Positions 39,256-49,315 of a stretch of DNA of 64,000 bases are shown here, piece after piece. Position 1 is the first letter of the stretch, and each line of letters starts with the position of its first letter. Location: assembly GCF_000525975.1 (NCBI RefSeq), contig NZ_AODK01000022.1, positions 30,265-94,264 of the forward strand, written 5' to 3'. The stretch comes from Listeria rocourtiae FSL F6-920. Its GTDB lineage: Bacteria; Bacillota; Bacilli; Lactobacillales; Listeriaceae. The notes under the pieces were generated by a model. That model searched no databases. It saw only the letters and a list, made by a program, of their open reading frames with translations, and was not told where the DNA came from. The position numbers and the translations under genes were made by a program.

Positions 39256-42243
39256 ATGAGTGCGAAGGTGAAAGTCACGGTGAAGATTAACGGCAAGGCG
39301 CATGACGTGGAAGAAGGAACGCGAATTTTAGATTATTTGAATGATGAAGGTGTGCATCATCCGCATATTTGTTATAGTAAGCAAATGGGTGCGATTCAGT
39401 CTTGTGATACGTGTATGTGCGAGGTTAATGGTGAATTGATGCGGGCGTGTAGTACGGATTTTAAGGATGCAATGGAGATTAAATTAGATTCGGAAAAGGC
39501 GAAAGAGGCTCAACTCGAGGCGATGGACCGGATTTTGGAGAACCATATGTTGTATTGTACGGTTTGCGATAATAATAATGGGAATTGTCGGGTACATAAT
39601 ACGGCGGAACTGCTTGAAGTGGATTCGCAGGAACGACCATTCCGTGAGAAGGGCTATATGAATGACTTCTCGCATCCATTCTACCGCTATGATCCGGATC
39701 AGTGTATTCTTTGTGGGCGTTGTGTTGAAGCGTGTCAAAGTGTACAGGTGAACGAGACGCTTTCGATTGATTGGGATCGTCCGCAGCCTCGAGTTATTTG
39801 GGATGATGATCGTCCAGCGAATATGTCTTCATGCGTGTCGTGTGGGCTTTGTTCAACGGTCTGTCCTTGTAATGCGATGATGGAGAAATCGATGCTCGGT
39901 CAAGCTGGGTTTATGACAGGAATTGGTGAGGAAGTCCTGGAGCCAATGATTGATATGGTTAAAAAAGTGGAGCCACCGTATCAGACGGTTTTCGCGTTGT
40001 CTGAAATGGAAAAGTCGATGCGGGATACGCGGACGAAGAAAACGAAAACAGTGTGTACGTTCTGCGGGGTGGGATGTTCGTTTGAAGTTTGGACGAAAGG
40101 CCGTCAAATTTTGAAAGTAGAGCCAACTGGTGAAGGTCCTGTGAACAAATTTGCGACGTGTGTAAAAGGTAAATTTGGCTGGGATTTCGTGAATAGTAAG
40201 CAACGTTTGACGTCACCGCTCATTCGTCAAGGTGATGAGTTTGTTGAAGCATCGTGGCAGGAAGCTATCTCGTTTATTGCAGAGCGTTTAGGTAGTTTGC
40301 GCGATGAGTTTGGCAATGATTCGCTAGGTTTTATTTCTTCTTCTAAGACGACGAATGAAGAGAATTATTTGATGCAAAAACTGTCGCGCCAAGTGTTTGA
40401 GACGAATAATGTGGATAATTGTTCGCGGTATTGCCAGGCGCCAGCATCGGATGGTTTAACGAATACGGTCGGAATTGGGGCGGATTCAGGAACTGCAGAG
40501 GATATTGAGACGGCTGGGCTTGTTATTTTGGTCGGTTGTTCGCCGGCGGATGGGCATCCTGTTCTTGCTAGTCGCATGAAGCGCGCGCAGAAGTTGAATG
40601 GTCAGAAATTGATGGTTTCGGATTTGCGGAAACATGAGATGGCGGAGCGCGCTGACTTGTTTATTCGTCCGAAGCAAGGTACGGATTTCGTATGGTTGAC
40701 GGCGGTTGCGAAGTATATGATTGATATGGGCTGGCATGATGCGCCGTTTATGGAAGCGCGTATTTCCAATGTGGCGGATTACATGACGTTCTTGGAGCCA
40801 TTTACGCTTGAGTATGCGGAAAAAGAGACGGGGCTATCGATTGAGACGCTTCGAAATGTGGCACAAATGGTGCATGAGGCTGATGGGACGGCGATTTGTT
40901 GGGGTATGGGTGTGACGCAAAATATTGCGGGCTCGCATACGTCGGCGGCGATTTCTAACTTGTTGCTTGTGACGGGAAACTTTGGTCGTCATGGTGCGGG
41001 CGCGTATCCGCTTCGTGGGCATAATAACGTCCAAGGAGCTTGTGATATGGGATCCTTGCCAAACGTATTGCCGGGCGTGCAGTCGATTTTGAATCCAGAA
41101 GTTCGTGCTCGGTTCTCCGAAGCATATGGTGTAGAAATTTCGGAAGTGCCGGGTCTTAAAAATAATGAAATGCTAGATGCAATTGAGGCGGGGACGCTTA
41201 AAGCGATGTATTTGATTGGTGAAGAGATGGCTTGGGTGGATTCGAATACGAATCATGTGCAAGATACACTTGCAAAACTTGATTTCTTTGTTGTTCAGGA
41301 TGTCTTTTTATCGAAGACAGCGCAATTTGCTGATGTTGTTTTACCAGCATCGCCTTCGCTCGAAAAAGAAGGAACGTTTACGAATACAGAGCGCCGTGTG
41401 CAACGTTTGTATGAAGTGTTGGAGCCACTCGGTGATTCGAAACCGGATTGGTGGATTATTCAAGAGGTAGCGAATGCTTGTGGTGGTAATTGGAACTTCG
41501 CGCATCCGAGTGAGATTATGGATGAGATTGCGAGTCTTGCACCATTCTTTGCAGGTGTTAGCTATGATCGGATGGAAGGGTTTGATAGCCTTGTTTGGCC
41601 GGTTTCAGCGGATGGTGTGGATATGCCACTACTTTATGAGGAGCGTTTTAATTTCCCAGATGGTAAAGCGAAATTTTCTGTGTTGCCCTACATTGCCCCA
41701 ATTGAGTTCCCAAAAGAATTCGATTTAACGTTGAATAATGGTCGTTTGTTGGAGCAGTTTCATGAAGGGAATTTGACGCATAAAACGAAGGGCTTGGATT
41801 ATAAATTACCGGAAGTTTTTGTTGAGGTATCAAAGGAATTGGCCCAAAAACGTGGTGTGGAAGATGGTTCGCTTGTACGTTTGACATCGCCATATGGTCA
41901 TATTAAAGTGCACGCGGTTGTAACAGATCGAGTTCGCGAAAATGAAGTTTATTTGCCGATGCACTCGGTCAGCCATGAAACCGCGGTTAACTTGCTGACG
42001 TCAAGTGCTGGAGATGTGCGGACGAAGACGCCGGCCTACAAACAAACGAAGGTAAACTTAGAAGTATTACAAAAATGTGGCGAAAATCCGCTACCAAAAC
42101 ATAATCCACGAAATGCGGCGAGGTTCCCACAAAATGGTGTGGAGATTGAACGCAAGTGGGCACGTGATGATTACAAACCGATCTCGAAGCATAACTGTGC
42201 TTGTGGTGGAAATTGTGCGTGTAAGAAAGGGAGTGAAGTGTGA
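39256..42243 (+). CDS. fdhA: Formate dehydrogenase catalytic subunit, molybdopterin and Fe-S
   Basis: 995 residues. The order is an N-terminal [2Fe-2S] ferredoxin-like domain (CDTCMCE), two [4Fe-4S] ferredoxin motifs (CILCGRCVEAC and CVSCGLCSTVC), a [4Fe-4S] site of the molybdopterin domain (CTFCGVGC) and then the large Mo-bisPGD domain. NCSRYCQAPA supplies a cysteine rather than selenocysteine as Mo ligand. It is a cytoplasmic YrhE-type enzyme oxidising formate to CO2. The C-terminus carries a Cys-rich tail (CACGGNCACK) of possible metal binding. AAGGAGGG precedes the start. The next gene overlaps its stop. Confidence 0.94.
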   Translation: MSAKVKVTVKINGKAHDVEEGTRILDYLNDEGVHHPHICYSKQMGAIQSCDTCMCEVNGELMRACSTDFKDAMEIKLDSEKAKEAQLEAMDRILENHMLYCTVCDNNNGNCRVHNTAELLEVDSQERPFREKGYMNDFSHPFYRYDPDQCILCGRCVEACQSVQVNETLSIDWDRPQPRVIWDDDRPANMSSCVSCGLCSTVCPCNAMMEKSMLGQAGFMTGIGEEVLEPMIDMVKKVEPPYQTVFALSEMEKSMRDTRTKKTKTVCTFCGVGCSFEVWTKGRQILKVEPTGEGPVNKFATCVKGKFGWDFVNSKQRLTSPLIRQGDEFVEASWQEAISFIAERLGSLRDEFGNDSLGFISSSKTTNEENYLMQKLSRQVFETNNVDNCSRYCQAPASDGLTNTVGIGADSGTAEDIETAGLVILVGCSPADGHPVLASRMKRAQKLNGQKLMVSDLRKHEMAERADLFIRPKQGTDFVWLTAVAKYMIDMGWHDAPFMEARISNVADYMTFLEPFTLEYAEKETGLSIETLRNVAQMVHEADGTAICWGMGVTQNIAGSHTSAAISNLLLVTGNFGRHGAGAYPLRGHNNVQGACDMGSLPNVLPGVQSILNPEVRARFSEAYGVEISEVPGLKNNEMLDAIEAGTLKAMYLIGEEMAWVDSNTNHVQDTLAKLDFFVVQDVFLSKTAQFADVVLPASPSLEKEGTFTNTERRVQRLYEVLEPLGDSKPDWWIIQEVANACGGNWNFAHPSEIMDEIASLAPFFAGVSYDRMEGFDSLVWPVSADGVDMPLLYEERFNFPDGKAKFSVLPYIAPIEFPKEFDLTLNNGRLLEQFHEGNLTHKTKGLDYKLPEVFVEVSKELAQKRGVEDGSLVRLTSPYGHIKVHAVVTDRVRENEVYLPMHSVSHETAVNLLTSSAGDVRTKTPAYKQTKVNLEVLQKCGENPLPKHNPRNAARFPQNGVEIERKWARDDYKPISKHNCACGGNCACKKGSEV

Positions 42244-42719
42244 TGGCAGAACCGATTTCTAAGATTCGCCGTGTGGAAAAGACGGAAGAACAGATAAATC
42301 AGGATAAAATGACGGCGATAAAAGACCAGATTGCAACGGACGATGTGGCATTCATGGAAATTTTAGAGTTAGTGAAGTCGCTGCATCAGGCTGGGGCGCT
42401 GGAGATGTTGAACAGTGCTTTGAAAGCGAAAGAAGATATTGCGACAACATTTTTGAATGAAGCTCGTAAGGAACCAGCGACGAATGCGATTAATAATTTG
42501 ATGATATCAAGTAAATTATTGACGGAGACGAAGCCAGAGCAGACGGAGCAATTGTTGGCTGGACTTGCAAACGCGCAGGCAAAGGCGAATGAGAGTTTGA
42601 AAGATGATACGACGCTGGGACTTTTTGGTTTGGCAAGAGCGATGAAGGATCCTGATGTGAACCGGGCATTGCGTTATGGTCTGGCATTTCTAAAAGGCGT
42701 TGGACAGGAATTGAAATAA
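42243..42719 (+). CDS. DUF1641 protein associated with formate dehydrogenase (YrhD-like)
   Basis: 158 residues, mainly helical, with LHQAGALEMLNSALKAKED and LGLFGLARAMKDPDVNRALRYG, the DUF1641 signature. Genes of this family regularly sit directly after YrhE-type formate dehydrogenase; a role as small subunit or assembly factor is assumed. The ATG at 42243 overlaps the fdhA stop, so translation is coupled. Confidence 0.88.
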   Translation: MAEPISKIRRVEKTEEQINQDKMTAIKDQIATDDVAFMEILELVKSLHQAGALEMLNSALKAKEDIATTFLNEARKEPATNAINNLMISSKLLTETKPEQTEQLLAGLANAQAKANESLKDDTTLGLFGLARAMKDPDVNRALRYGLAFLKGVGQELK

Positions 42720-42744
42720 AAGCAGGCGTGTTCTCAGGCCATTA

Positions 42745-42785
42745 GAGAGCATGCATGCGATATATGCTTCTCGCTCGTTTTTTTT
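42745..42785 (+). terminator. Terminator after the fdhA-DUF1641 unit
   Basis: GAGAGCAT and ATATGCTTCTC pair, followed by CGCTCG and a run of eight T. Confidence 0.75.
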
Positions 42786-42792
42786 CAAGCAG

Positions 42793-42834
42793 AATGGACG
42801 TCTTCCCTGAAAAGATAGGATAGATGTCCATTTT
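42793..42834 (+). terminator. Second hairpin before fdhD
   Basis: AATGGACGTCTTCC and GGATAGATGTCCATT form a long stem followed by TTTTG. It may be a back-up terminator or a leader structure of fdhD; no molybdenum-cofactor riboswitch features are recognisable. Confidence 0.5.
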
Positions 42835-42873
42835 GTTTATATGTAAAATTTAATTTTGTTAGGTGGGAAAATG

Positions 42874-43665
42874 ATGGAAACGACTGCTGGGATTGGGATT
42901 CGTCGATTTAAGGATGGGCATATGTTCGAGGATGTCGCGACGGTTGCTGTGGAATACCCGCTGACGATTTATGTGAACGAGGCAGAATTAGTGACGATTG
43001 TTTGCACCCCAGAATACGCAGAGGATCTTGTTGTTGGTTTTCTGACCTCAGAGGGTATTGTGCGAGGTGTGGCAGATATTGACCGAGTGGAGATTATTGA
43101 GACGACAGGCCATGCGAAGGTGACAGCAAATTTTGTGAATAAATTTAACGCCAAGTACCGCGCGAAGCGTTACATTACATCTTGCTGTGGTAAATCACGG
43201 GAAAATTTCTATTTTCAATCGGATGCTTCTCTTGTAGAGACACGAAATGAAACGGATTTAGTCTTGCGCCCAGTGGAAATTTTTGATTTGATGTCACGAT
43301 TTGAAGCAGACTCAGACACCTTTCGAAAAACGGGAGGCGTGCATAATGCGGCGCTTTGTAGTCGAGATGAGCTAATTTGTGCCAGAATGGATATTGGTCG
43401 GCACAATGCGTTAGATAAAATTTATGGTCATTGCTTGAAAGCTGACATTGGGATGACAGATAAGGCTATTATTTTTAGTGGCAGGATTTCATCAGAGATT
43501 TTAGTGAAAACAGCAAAAATAGGCTGTGGCATTATTTTATCACGCTCAGCACCTACAGAACTTGCGATAGAAATGGCGCGTGAGCTTAATATCACAGCTG
43601 TTGGGTTTATCCGAGGGGATGAGTTCAGTGTTTACAGCGGACAAGAGAGAATTTTGGGAAGTTAG
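42874..43665 (+). CDS. fdhD: Formate dehydrogenase sulfurtransferase FdhD
   Basis: 263 residues. EDLVVGFLTSEGI near the start, TSCCGKS in the flexible loop (the cysteines that carry sulfur), GGVHNAALC and DIGRHNALDKIYG are FdhD signatures. It passes sulfur from a cysteine desulfurase to the Mo cofactor so that FdhA becomes active. Start at the second of two adjacent ATG codons, seven bases after AGGTGG. It lies next to its client genes. Confidence 0.95.
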   Translation: METTAGIGIRRFKDGHMFEDVATVAVEYPLTIYVNEAELVTIVCTPEYAEDLVVGFLTSEGIVRGVADIDRVEIIETTGHAKVTANFVNKFNAKYRAKRYITSCCGKSRENFYFQSDASLVETRNETDLVLRPVEIFDLMSRFEADSDTFRKTGGVHNAALCSRDELICARMDIGRHNALDKIYGHCLKADIGMTDKAIIFSGRISSEILVKTAKIGCGIILSRSAPTELAIEMARELNITAVGFIRGDEFSVYSGQERILGS

Positions 43666-43681
43666 CAGGGTAGCTAAATTA

Positions 43682-43735
43682 AAATAAGCAGGATTCACGT
43701 CCCACTCTAAAAAGAGTCGTGATACCTGCTTATTT
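43682..43735. terminator. Bidirectional terminator between fdhD and the convergent gene
   Basis: AAATAAGCAGG and CCTGCTTATTT are perfect complements, with an inner TCACG ... CGTGA pair. It serves both fdhD and the minus-strand gene that follows. Confidence 0.75.
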
Positions 43736-43756
43736 ACATTACTGCTAAACCGTGTG

Positions 43757-44566
43757 TTAGCGCTCCGATGCTCGATATCCAGCAGCCTCTGCTTCTGCTG
43801 GTGTTTTGAACCAAGCTACAACCTTCTTGGTGCGATTGTAATACGCTCCACCGGGAAGGTGATAGATACCGTTGACGCTTCCTTTAATAGTGCCTTGGCC
43901 ACTAGAATCGACATATTGATTTCCTCCGCTGTTACTACTGTCACCATTATTTGCTGGAGGAGAGGCTTGCTTCGACTCAGCTTCTTTTTTTTTCGCGCTC
44001 TTGTTGCTGTTGCATTTTTTTCCTTTTCTTTTTGTGCCTCTTCAGTTTCTTTTTCTTTCTCTGCAATTAAGGCTGCTCGCTTTTCTTCGGCTAATTTTGC
44101 CTGTTGCTTTTGCTGAATTTTCAAATCTTTAGCTTTTTGTTCGGCAACGGCTTTTTTCTTTTTGTTAACTGTTCCTGCTCTTTTTTCTGCTCCTCCGCTT
44201 GAGCTTTTTGTTGTTGTTCAGCTTGCTTTTCAGCTAACTCTGCCTGCTCTTTTTTGAGTTTTTCTTGCTCCTTTTTGACTTTCGCCTGTTCTTTTTTTTA
44301 ATTTTTTTCTGGGCTGCTTGTTGTTTTTCTACCTCTTTCTTTTTTTGTATTTCTTCGCTTTTTACCTCAGACTGTTGCTTTGCGATAGTTTGCACTGTGG
44401 GTAGCATACTTCCTCCAGCTATAAACAGTATAAATGTACCCGCTAAAATAAGTAGATTAAGCTTTGGGCGAAAGATTTTTTTTCCGCGGATAAAAAATCC
44501 TAAAATAAGCATAATAAGTGCATAGAAAAAACCGAAAAATCCAATTAAAAGCAGAAATGTCCCCAT
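43757..44566 (-). CDS. Membrane-anchored coiled-coil protein with C-terminal sunset-type domain, frame broken several times
   Basis: The N-terminus has two hydrophobic segments ([20 protein letters not shown] and a second near residue 40). A long Lys/Glu/Gln-rich coiled coil follows. The last 50 residues, [19 protein letters not shown] ... [17 protein letters not shown], match the small domain found at the end of many Firmicute secreted nucleases and envelope proteins (sunset/Ada-like). At least three shifts are needed, at T-rich runs near 44291-44308, near 44155-44165 and at 43985-43993. One protein of about 268 residues results. Sequence error is the simplest explanation. Function unknown; a surface sensor or scaffold is conceivable. 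Confidence 0.75.
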
Positions 44567-44730
44567 AAATAACGTACTCCCTTTTATAATATTTTTGGTT
44601 CTTAGAGTATAGATAGTTGTCAGAAAAATATTTTGTCGTGAATATAGGATTTTCGTTCGTGAACGCAGAAATAATGTGTTTTTTTAAGTTATGATTGTAT
44701 CTTTTTTGTGGTTTTAGCTAATAGTTGCAT

Positions 44731-44764
44731 AAAAAAAGAGACACAAAATTTAATTTGCGTCTCT
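44731..44764 (-). terminator. Terminator of the LPXTG protein gene
   Basis: On the minus strand AGAGACGCAAA and TTTGTGTCTCT pair, followed by seven T, shortly after the stop codon. Confidence 0.75.
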
Positions 44765-44773
44765 CTCCGAAGT

Positions 44774-46282
44774 TTAACGTTTTCTTAAATATAATAGTGC
44801 TGTTGCAGAAATTAGTAGACCGAAAGCAACAAATCCGTTTGTATTAGAGTCTCCTGTTTTTGGTAACTCATCTACTCTGGCAGGAACAATTTCAGTTCCA
44901 GCGGCCACTTGTGTCTGCTCTGTTTGTTCATTTGCTGGTGTTTTAGAGATAGTAGCCGATTTCACTTCTTGAACTTGTTTTGTTCCGTAAGTGTAATGCG
45001 TCACGTCACTGACACCACCATTATCATCAACTGCAATTAGATAAGCAGTTTCACCTGGTTGTAGCGGACGATCAAGAACTGCATGATAGCTACCAGAATA
45101 GTCTACGCGTGTTTCAGCAAGAACCTCTTCACTTTCCTCCGTAATTACGAAAAGTGTTGTATCAGGCTCTGTCCCACCATAAATATCTGTATCTGTACTC
45201 ATATCGAAGTTAACAGAAGGGGCAGAATAAAGCATGATGCCCATAACCGAAATAACTTCATATTGGAAATTAAGTGTAGAAACGTTACCGCTAGAATCTT
45301 CAGCTACGATAACTGTGCTATTGGCACCAACATTCGCTGTGTCTAAGTATTTAGCTCCATTTTGGAAATATACTTTGACATAGCCAGAGTTGTCCGTTGC
45401 ATTTACAAGTTCTTCCGCTGACCATTCCTCACCTGGCCACACATAGAAAACATCATCGTCTTGGCTGATAAAAGGTTTCGTTGTGTCGACAACTGTGTAA
45501 GCAACAGTTATTGTCTGTGTCGTTGAACCATTTGATGCTAAAATTTGTACGGATTGAGCACCAAGTTTATCTGTTACGGGCTGTGTTTTGAATGAAAGTC
45601 TCACACTGTCAGCAGATGTAACAAAAGCACTCGGTGTTGCTGATGAATCATTTAGTTCGAGAGTAACATTGTTTTTTGCTGTAGCAAGAACTGTTGTTTC
45701 TGGTTTTGGATCGATCTTTTCTGGATCCGGTTTTTCAGGCCCTGGAGTTACTGGTTTTTCTGGATTAGGCTTCACGGGTTTCTCTGGATCCGGTTTTGCC
45801 GGGGTTTCTGGGTCAGGTTTCACTGGCTCTACAGGATCAGGAGTGACTGGCGTTTCAGGTTCTGGATTAGGTGTTACTGGTGCTTCAGGTTCTGGTTGAA
45901 CAGGATCTGGATCAGGTGTCACACTCGGATCTGCAATAACAGTATAACTAACCGTGATGTCCTTTGTCGTCCCATCTCTGTAAGTAACAGTAATTGTTGT
46001 TTCAAAAGTACCGATTTCGTCATTCTTCGCGGCTACGCCATCTTTGTAAGTTAGAACAGGACCACGCGCTTGGTTGTAGATTTGTACAAAGTCAGCTGGA
46101 ATTATATGGTACCCTTGTGTTACTTGAACATTTTGTTTTGCCGCCACATCATTAAATTCCCAACCAGCTTTTTGTTGTGAACCTTGATCGGATACCGCTT
46201 CATCAGCGAATACAGGACTTATAGTTGAAAATGTTAGTCCAAATACTAGCGCAGCGCTAACCGTTTTTTGTTTTAAGTACAT
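44774..46282 (-). CDS. LPXTG cell-wall-anchored surface protein with Pro-rich stalk
   Basis: 502 residues. A signal peptide ends at VFADEA (about residue 28). A bacterial Ig-like segment follows, then a Pro/Glu/Lys stalk (repeated ETPVTPDPE, EKPVKPNPE types) at about residues 120-195, and further Ig-like domains. The C-terminus has LPKTG, a hydrophobic helix and LRKR, the sortase A sorting signal. It is expected on the outer cell wall; an adhesion or spacer role is likely but ligand unknown. A TATAAT for the minus strand lies at 46316-46321 and GGGGAGA precedes the start. Confidence 0.9.
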   Translation of the reverse strand: MYLKQKTVSAALVFGLTFSTISPVFADEAVSDQGSQQKAGWEFNDVAAKQNVQVTQGYHIIPADFVQIYNQARGPVLTYKDGVAAKNDEIGTFETTITVTYRDGTTKDITVSYTVIADPSVTPDPDPVQPEPEAPVTPNPEPETPVTPDPVEPVKPDPETPAKPDPEKPVKPNPEKPVTPGPEKPDPEKIDPKPETTVLATAKNNVTLELNDSSATPSAFVTSADSVRLSFKTQPVTDKLGAQSVQILASNGSTTQTITVAYTVVDTTKPFISQDDDVFYVWPGEEWSAEELVNATDNSGYVKVYFQNGAKYLDTANVGANSTVIVAEDSSGNVSTLNFQYEVISVMGIMLYSAPSVNFDMSTDTDIYGGTEPDTTLFVITEESEEVLAETRVDYSGSYHAVLDRPLQPGETAYLIAVDDNGGVSDVTHYTYGTKQVQEVKSATISKTPANEQTEQTQVAAGTEIVPARVDELPKTGDSNTNGFVAFGLLISATALLYLRKR

Positions 46283-46383
46283 GAGTGTCTCCCCTTTTTA
46301 ATATGCTTAGTTTCTATTATACAAGCTATCAATTTCTTTTACTAGCAAAAAATTGTACATTTTGGCGCCAAATTTATCGTGTT

Positions 46384-46406
46384 CACAGTTTGTTCACGTT
46401 TCATTT
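46384..46406. promoter_or_regulatory. Direct repeat GTTCAC in the divergent control region
   Basis: GTTCACAGTTT and GTTCACGTTTC follow one another between the divergent LPXTG and two-component genes. LytTR regulators bind direct repeats, and the adjacent regulator is of that type, so this is a candidate operator. Spacing is shorter than the usual two-turn arrangement, so confidence is low. The rest of the 395-base gap (46283-46677) holds one short open frame and a small CGCTA ... TAGCG hairpin. Confidence 0.3.
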
Positions 46407-46494
46407 GTAATGGTTATTTAATTTTGCATGAAACTCACACTAGATGACTAAGATTAATAAATAAACGTGCTTTATGAATTTTATTTGGAGGAGA

Positions 46495-46575
46495 ATGAAA
46501 TGTGGTGTAGATAATCAAAAAATTGAGGCGCCCCAAAGGTTTCTAGCAAATGCTGAAACAACGGCTAATAAGTAA
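46495..46575 (+). other. Possible 26-codon open frame upstream of the two-component genes
   Basis: ATG at 46495 just after GGAGG (only three bases spacing) opens 26 codons (MKCGVDNQK ... ETTANK). A further short frame overlaps its stop. A signal peptide for the AgrC-like kinase would be expected near here, but this sequence has neither the AgrD nor the double-glycine pattern. It may be a leader or chance. Confidence 0.2.
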
Positions 46576-46677
46576 TGAAGCGTATTAGGGATGGCGCATT
46601 TTGATGTCGGTTCCTTCTTATTGACTCTCGCTAAAAAATAAGATAGCGTATTACTTAATAAGGAGGGATTTGAAATT

Positions 46678-47438
46678 ATGTTAACTAATAATCGAATTTT
46701 TATTATTGAAGATAATTTCATGCATAGGGAAGAAGTTTTAGATGCTGTGACGCAATTTTCAACCCGTTTGGATACTTCTTTTGACATTGAAATTATTGAA
46801 GATTTTACGAAATTTGCAAATAACTTATCGCCTAAATTAGTGAAAGATACAGATATTTATTTACTTGACATTGATTTAAAAAGCTTTTTTCTGGGATTGA
46901 TATTTCCGAAATGATACGCAAGCAAAATTCTAATTGCTTCCTTATTTTTATAACAAGTTTGAAGGATAAAGGGTTAGAAGCTATAAATCGCGGAATTCTG
47001 CCCTTCGCATATATATTGAAAGATGGTCACTCTTTTTCTGAGCAGGTGAATACGGTGTTAATGAATATTAATGAATTTAGCCAGTCACAGCCAGAGCAGT
47101 ACCTCACTGTAAAAGATGGTGCTAATATTGCGAGATACGAATTCTCAAAGATTTTATACTTTGAAACATTACCTCAAAATCGATACAATACATTATTAGT
47201 TATGACAGATGGCCAATATTTATTGAGAGGCAATATAGCTAAATTTAAGCAAATGCTCAAAGAAAGAGAGGGTTTTTACTCAGAATTAAGGTCCTATATT
47301 ATCCATACTCAAATGATTAGAAATATCCACTACGATACTTTTACTATTCAATTTGTAGATAAATCGGAGCTTTTTTTGACCTATAAAACCATTCAAAAAG
47401 TCAAAAAATATTTGTCGAGAAATGGGAGGCAGGAGTAA
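46678..47438 (+). CDS. AgrA-like LytTR response regulator, frame broken at a T run
   Basis: 253 residues after repair. Receiver domain: IIEDN near residue 10 (acidic pocket), LLDID as phosphorylation site, ITSLKD, and YILKD with the conserved lysine. LytTR DNA-binding domain from about residue 140 (VKDGANIARYEFSKILYFET ... YIIHTQMIRNI). The break is at 46885-46890, where six T are read and seven restore SFFSGIDISEMIRK. Such regulators bind direct repeats and usually control peptide-signalled traits. Its stop overlaps the kinase start (TAATG). Confidence 0.85.
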
Positions 47439-48727
47439 TGGCATTGTTATTGATTCTGATGTATGCATTTAACAAGGTGGTCTGGTTAAGTGTCATTTCT
47501 CAGAATACGTATATAACTAGGAAACAATATCGTATCGTGTTGCTCTTTTTTATTTTTTAGCGACGGTGATTTCATTAGCCAATATTACGTCCTATTTCAC
47601 GGTGTTTTTATGCCATTTGAGTATCAATGTGCTATTAGCTATTTTCATTTTTTATAATAGTCGTAACTATTATATTGCTATTTTGCTGTCATTTACTCAG
47701 TATATTCTTATCATGTCTATCCGAATTCCCATCTCCTATTTATTTTATTTCACTTTAGATAGCCCACTTTTTCTTCTGTTGGTGCTGCTACTAGAAAATG
47801 TGATTTATTATTGGTTCTGTGTCTATTTGAAAAAAAGAAAGTACCAGACCATTCTTCAGAATATACTTAGCTATCCTATAAAAAATAAGAGAAGTGCTGC
47901 GGTATTTTTATCTCTATTTACAATTGCTTTTATTGGAATCCAATTTTTTTACCTCGATATTTTCACGCTTGCTTATATTGTGTCCTACGTATTTTTTCTT
48001 CTTAGTACAAGTATTTGGCTATTAATCACATACATCTATACGCAGAAAAATATGCAGAAGAAAATTCTAGAATTAAAAGAGAGCAGAAATAGAGCAGCAG
48101 AGGATAGTTTAGACAACGCACTTAATCTGCAACATGATTTAAAAAACATGCTTTTTCCATTGGAAAGTTATCTTAAAAAAAAATAAAAATCAAGAAGCAA
48201 TATCTTATTTAAAGAGCATATCAGAATATACAGCCGATGAGTTAAGCGGTAGTTTTATTAAATATATTGAAAACATCGAGATAACATCAATTAGAGAATT
48301 GTTTATGGTTAAATTACTTGCTATTCAATCAGAGCAAATTCCTTTTCACTTATTTGTATCGGAACATATTTCTGAGGTTAGGATGAATCATTTGGACTTC
48401 CTCAGGTGTGTAGGAATACTTATAGATAATGCGATAGAATACTCTAAGGGGATTGATACAGCTGAAATTAATATCTTTTTTATCAAAAAAATGGATATGC
48501 TAGAATTTCGTGTTGAGAATTTACTAGAAAAAGGTATTCAGCTAGATATTAAGACAATGTTAACGCGAGGTTATACAACCAAAACAAATCACAAGGGTAG
48601 AGGCTTATCTATCATACAAAATATTCAAAAAAGATATCCCTTCGTATCCTTTACAGTACTAATAGATCAGAGTTATTTTAAAGCGAATTTGCACATTAGG
48701 CAAGAGGATAACGTGCGTATCAAGTGA
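47438..48727 (+). CDS. AgrC-like GHKL histidine kinase, frame broken twice
   Basis: 429 residues after repair. About six membrane segments fill the first 210 residues. The dimerisation helix with LQHDLKN (phosphorylated His) follows, then a GHKL ATPase domain with GILIDNAIEYS (N box) and HKGRGLSII (G box). Breaks: T run 47553-47558 (six read, seven fit) and A run 48175-48183 (nine read, eight fit). The architecture is that of AgrC, ComD and PlnB, which sense a secreted peptide. No AgrB processing gene lies nearby, so the ligand is unknown. Confidence 0.83.
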
Positions 48728-48805
48728 ACCTAAGTCAAGATTTGTTTCTAGAAGTGGAATCAATTTTGCATATGGCTTTTTCACATGTGAATAAAGATTT
48801 TTAGT

Positions 48806-48840
48806 AAGGCGTTTTCCTGAGGGGAAGTGCCTTTTTTTTT
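48806..48840 (+). terminator. Terminator of the two-component unit
   Basis: AAGGC-TTTTCC and GGGGAA-GCC(TT) pair around a short loop, followed by ten T. It lies 79 bases after the kinase stop. Confidence 0.8.
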
Positions 48841-48921
48841 GGCTTTTTGCTAATTTATCTGGGTTATGTCCTAAACTCCCAATGAATCTATGATAAAGAA
48901 GTGTCGAAATAAAAAAGGAAT

Positions 48922-49004
48922 CATCAAATTGATTATTTTGTTATGATGCAGTTCACAATTACGTTTGCTAAACTAAAAAAGTCATATTAAATGGATTTAT
49001 TATA
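48922..49004 (+). repeat. Promoter-like repeat element, copy A
   Basis: About 80 bases starting CATCAAATTG, with AGTTCACAATTA and a following A run and GTCATAT, are about 80 percent identical to 63897-63981. The copies are on the same strand, both in gene-free sequence. In copy B a TTTGTT and a TATAAA are 17 bases apart, so the block may be a promoter plus operator. The surrounding gap (48728-49315) has no gene; AT-rich sequence only. Confidence 0.6.
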
Positions 49005-49315
49005 GTTTTTCTAATGGATTATGATGTAAGGTTCAATAAAATCTTAACCATATTGATGTTAGAAAATTCAGTATTATATTTTATGCTTATGTAATGGATG
49101 GAAGGTGTTTTGCTGAATTTTTTACAGAACACAGCGCTATACTGTCCTAATTGAGAAAATATTTAAAAACATACATATGGACTTGTAGCGATTTGTGCGT
49201 AGTTAAACTACTAAATGACATAAAAGGTATAAAATGCAGCACTAAAGGCAAATAATGTTCTGGTTTTCACCTAAAATAGGGTATGTGAAGCGCATTAGAG
49301 CAGTTGTCGCTAAGA

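Noticed and set aside
46495..46640. AgrD-like or double-glycine pheromone precursor upstream of the two-component genes
   Set aside because: Short frames exist but lack an amphipathic leader, a conserved Cys/Ser ring segment, an acidic tail or a Gly-Gly site; kept only as a low-confidence feature.
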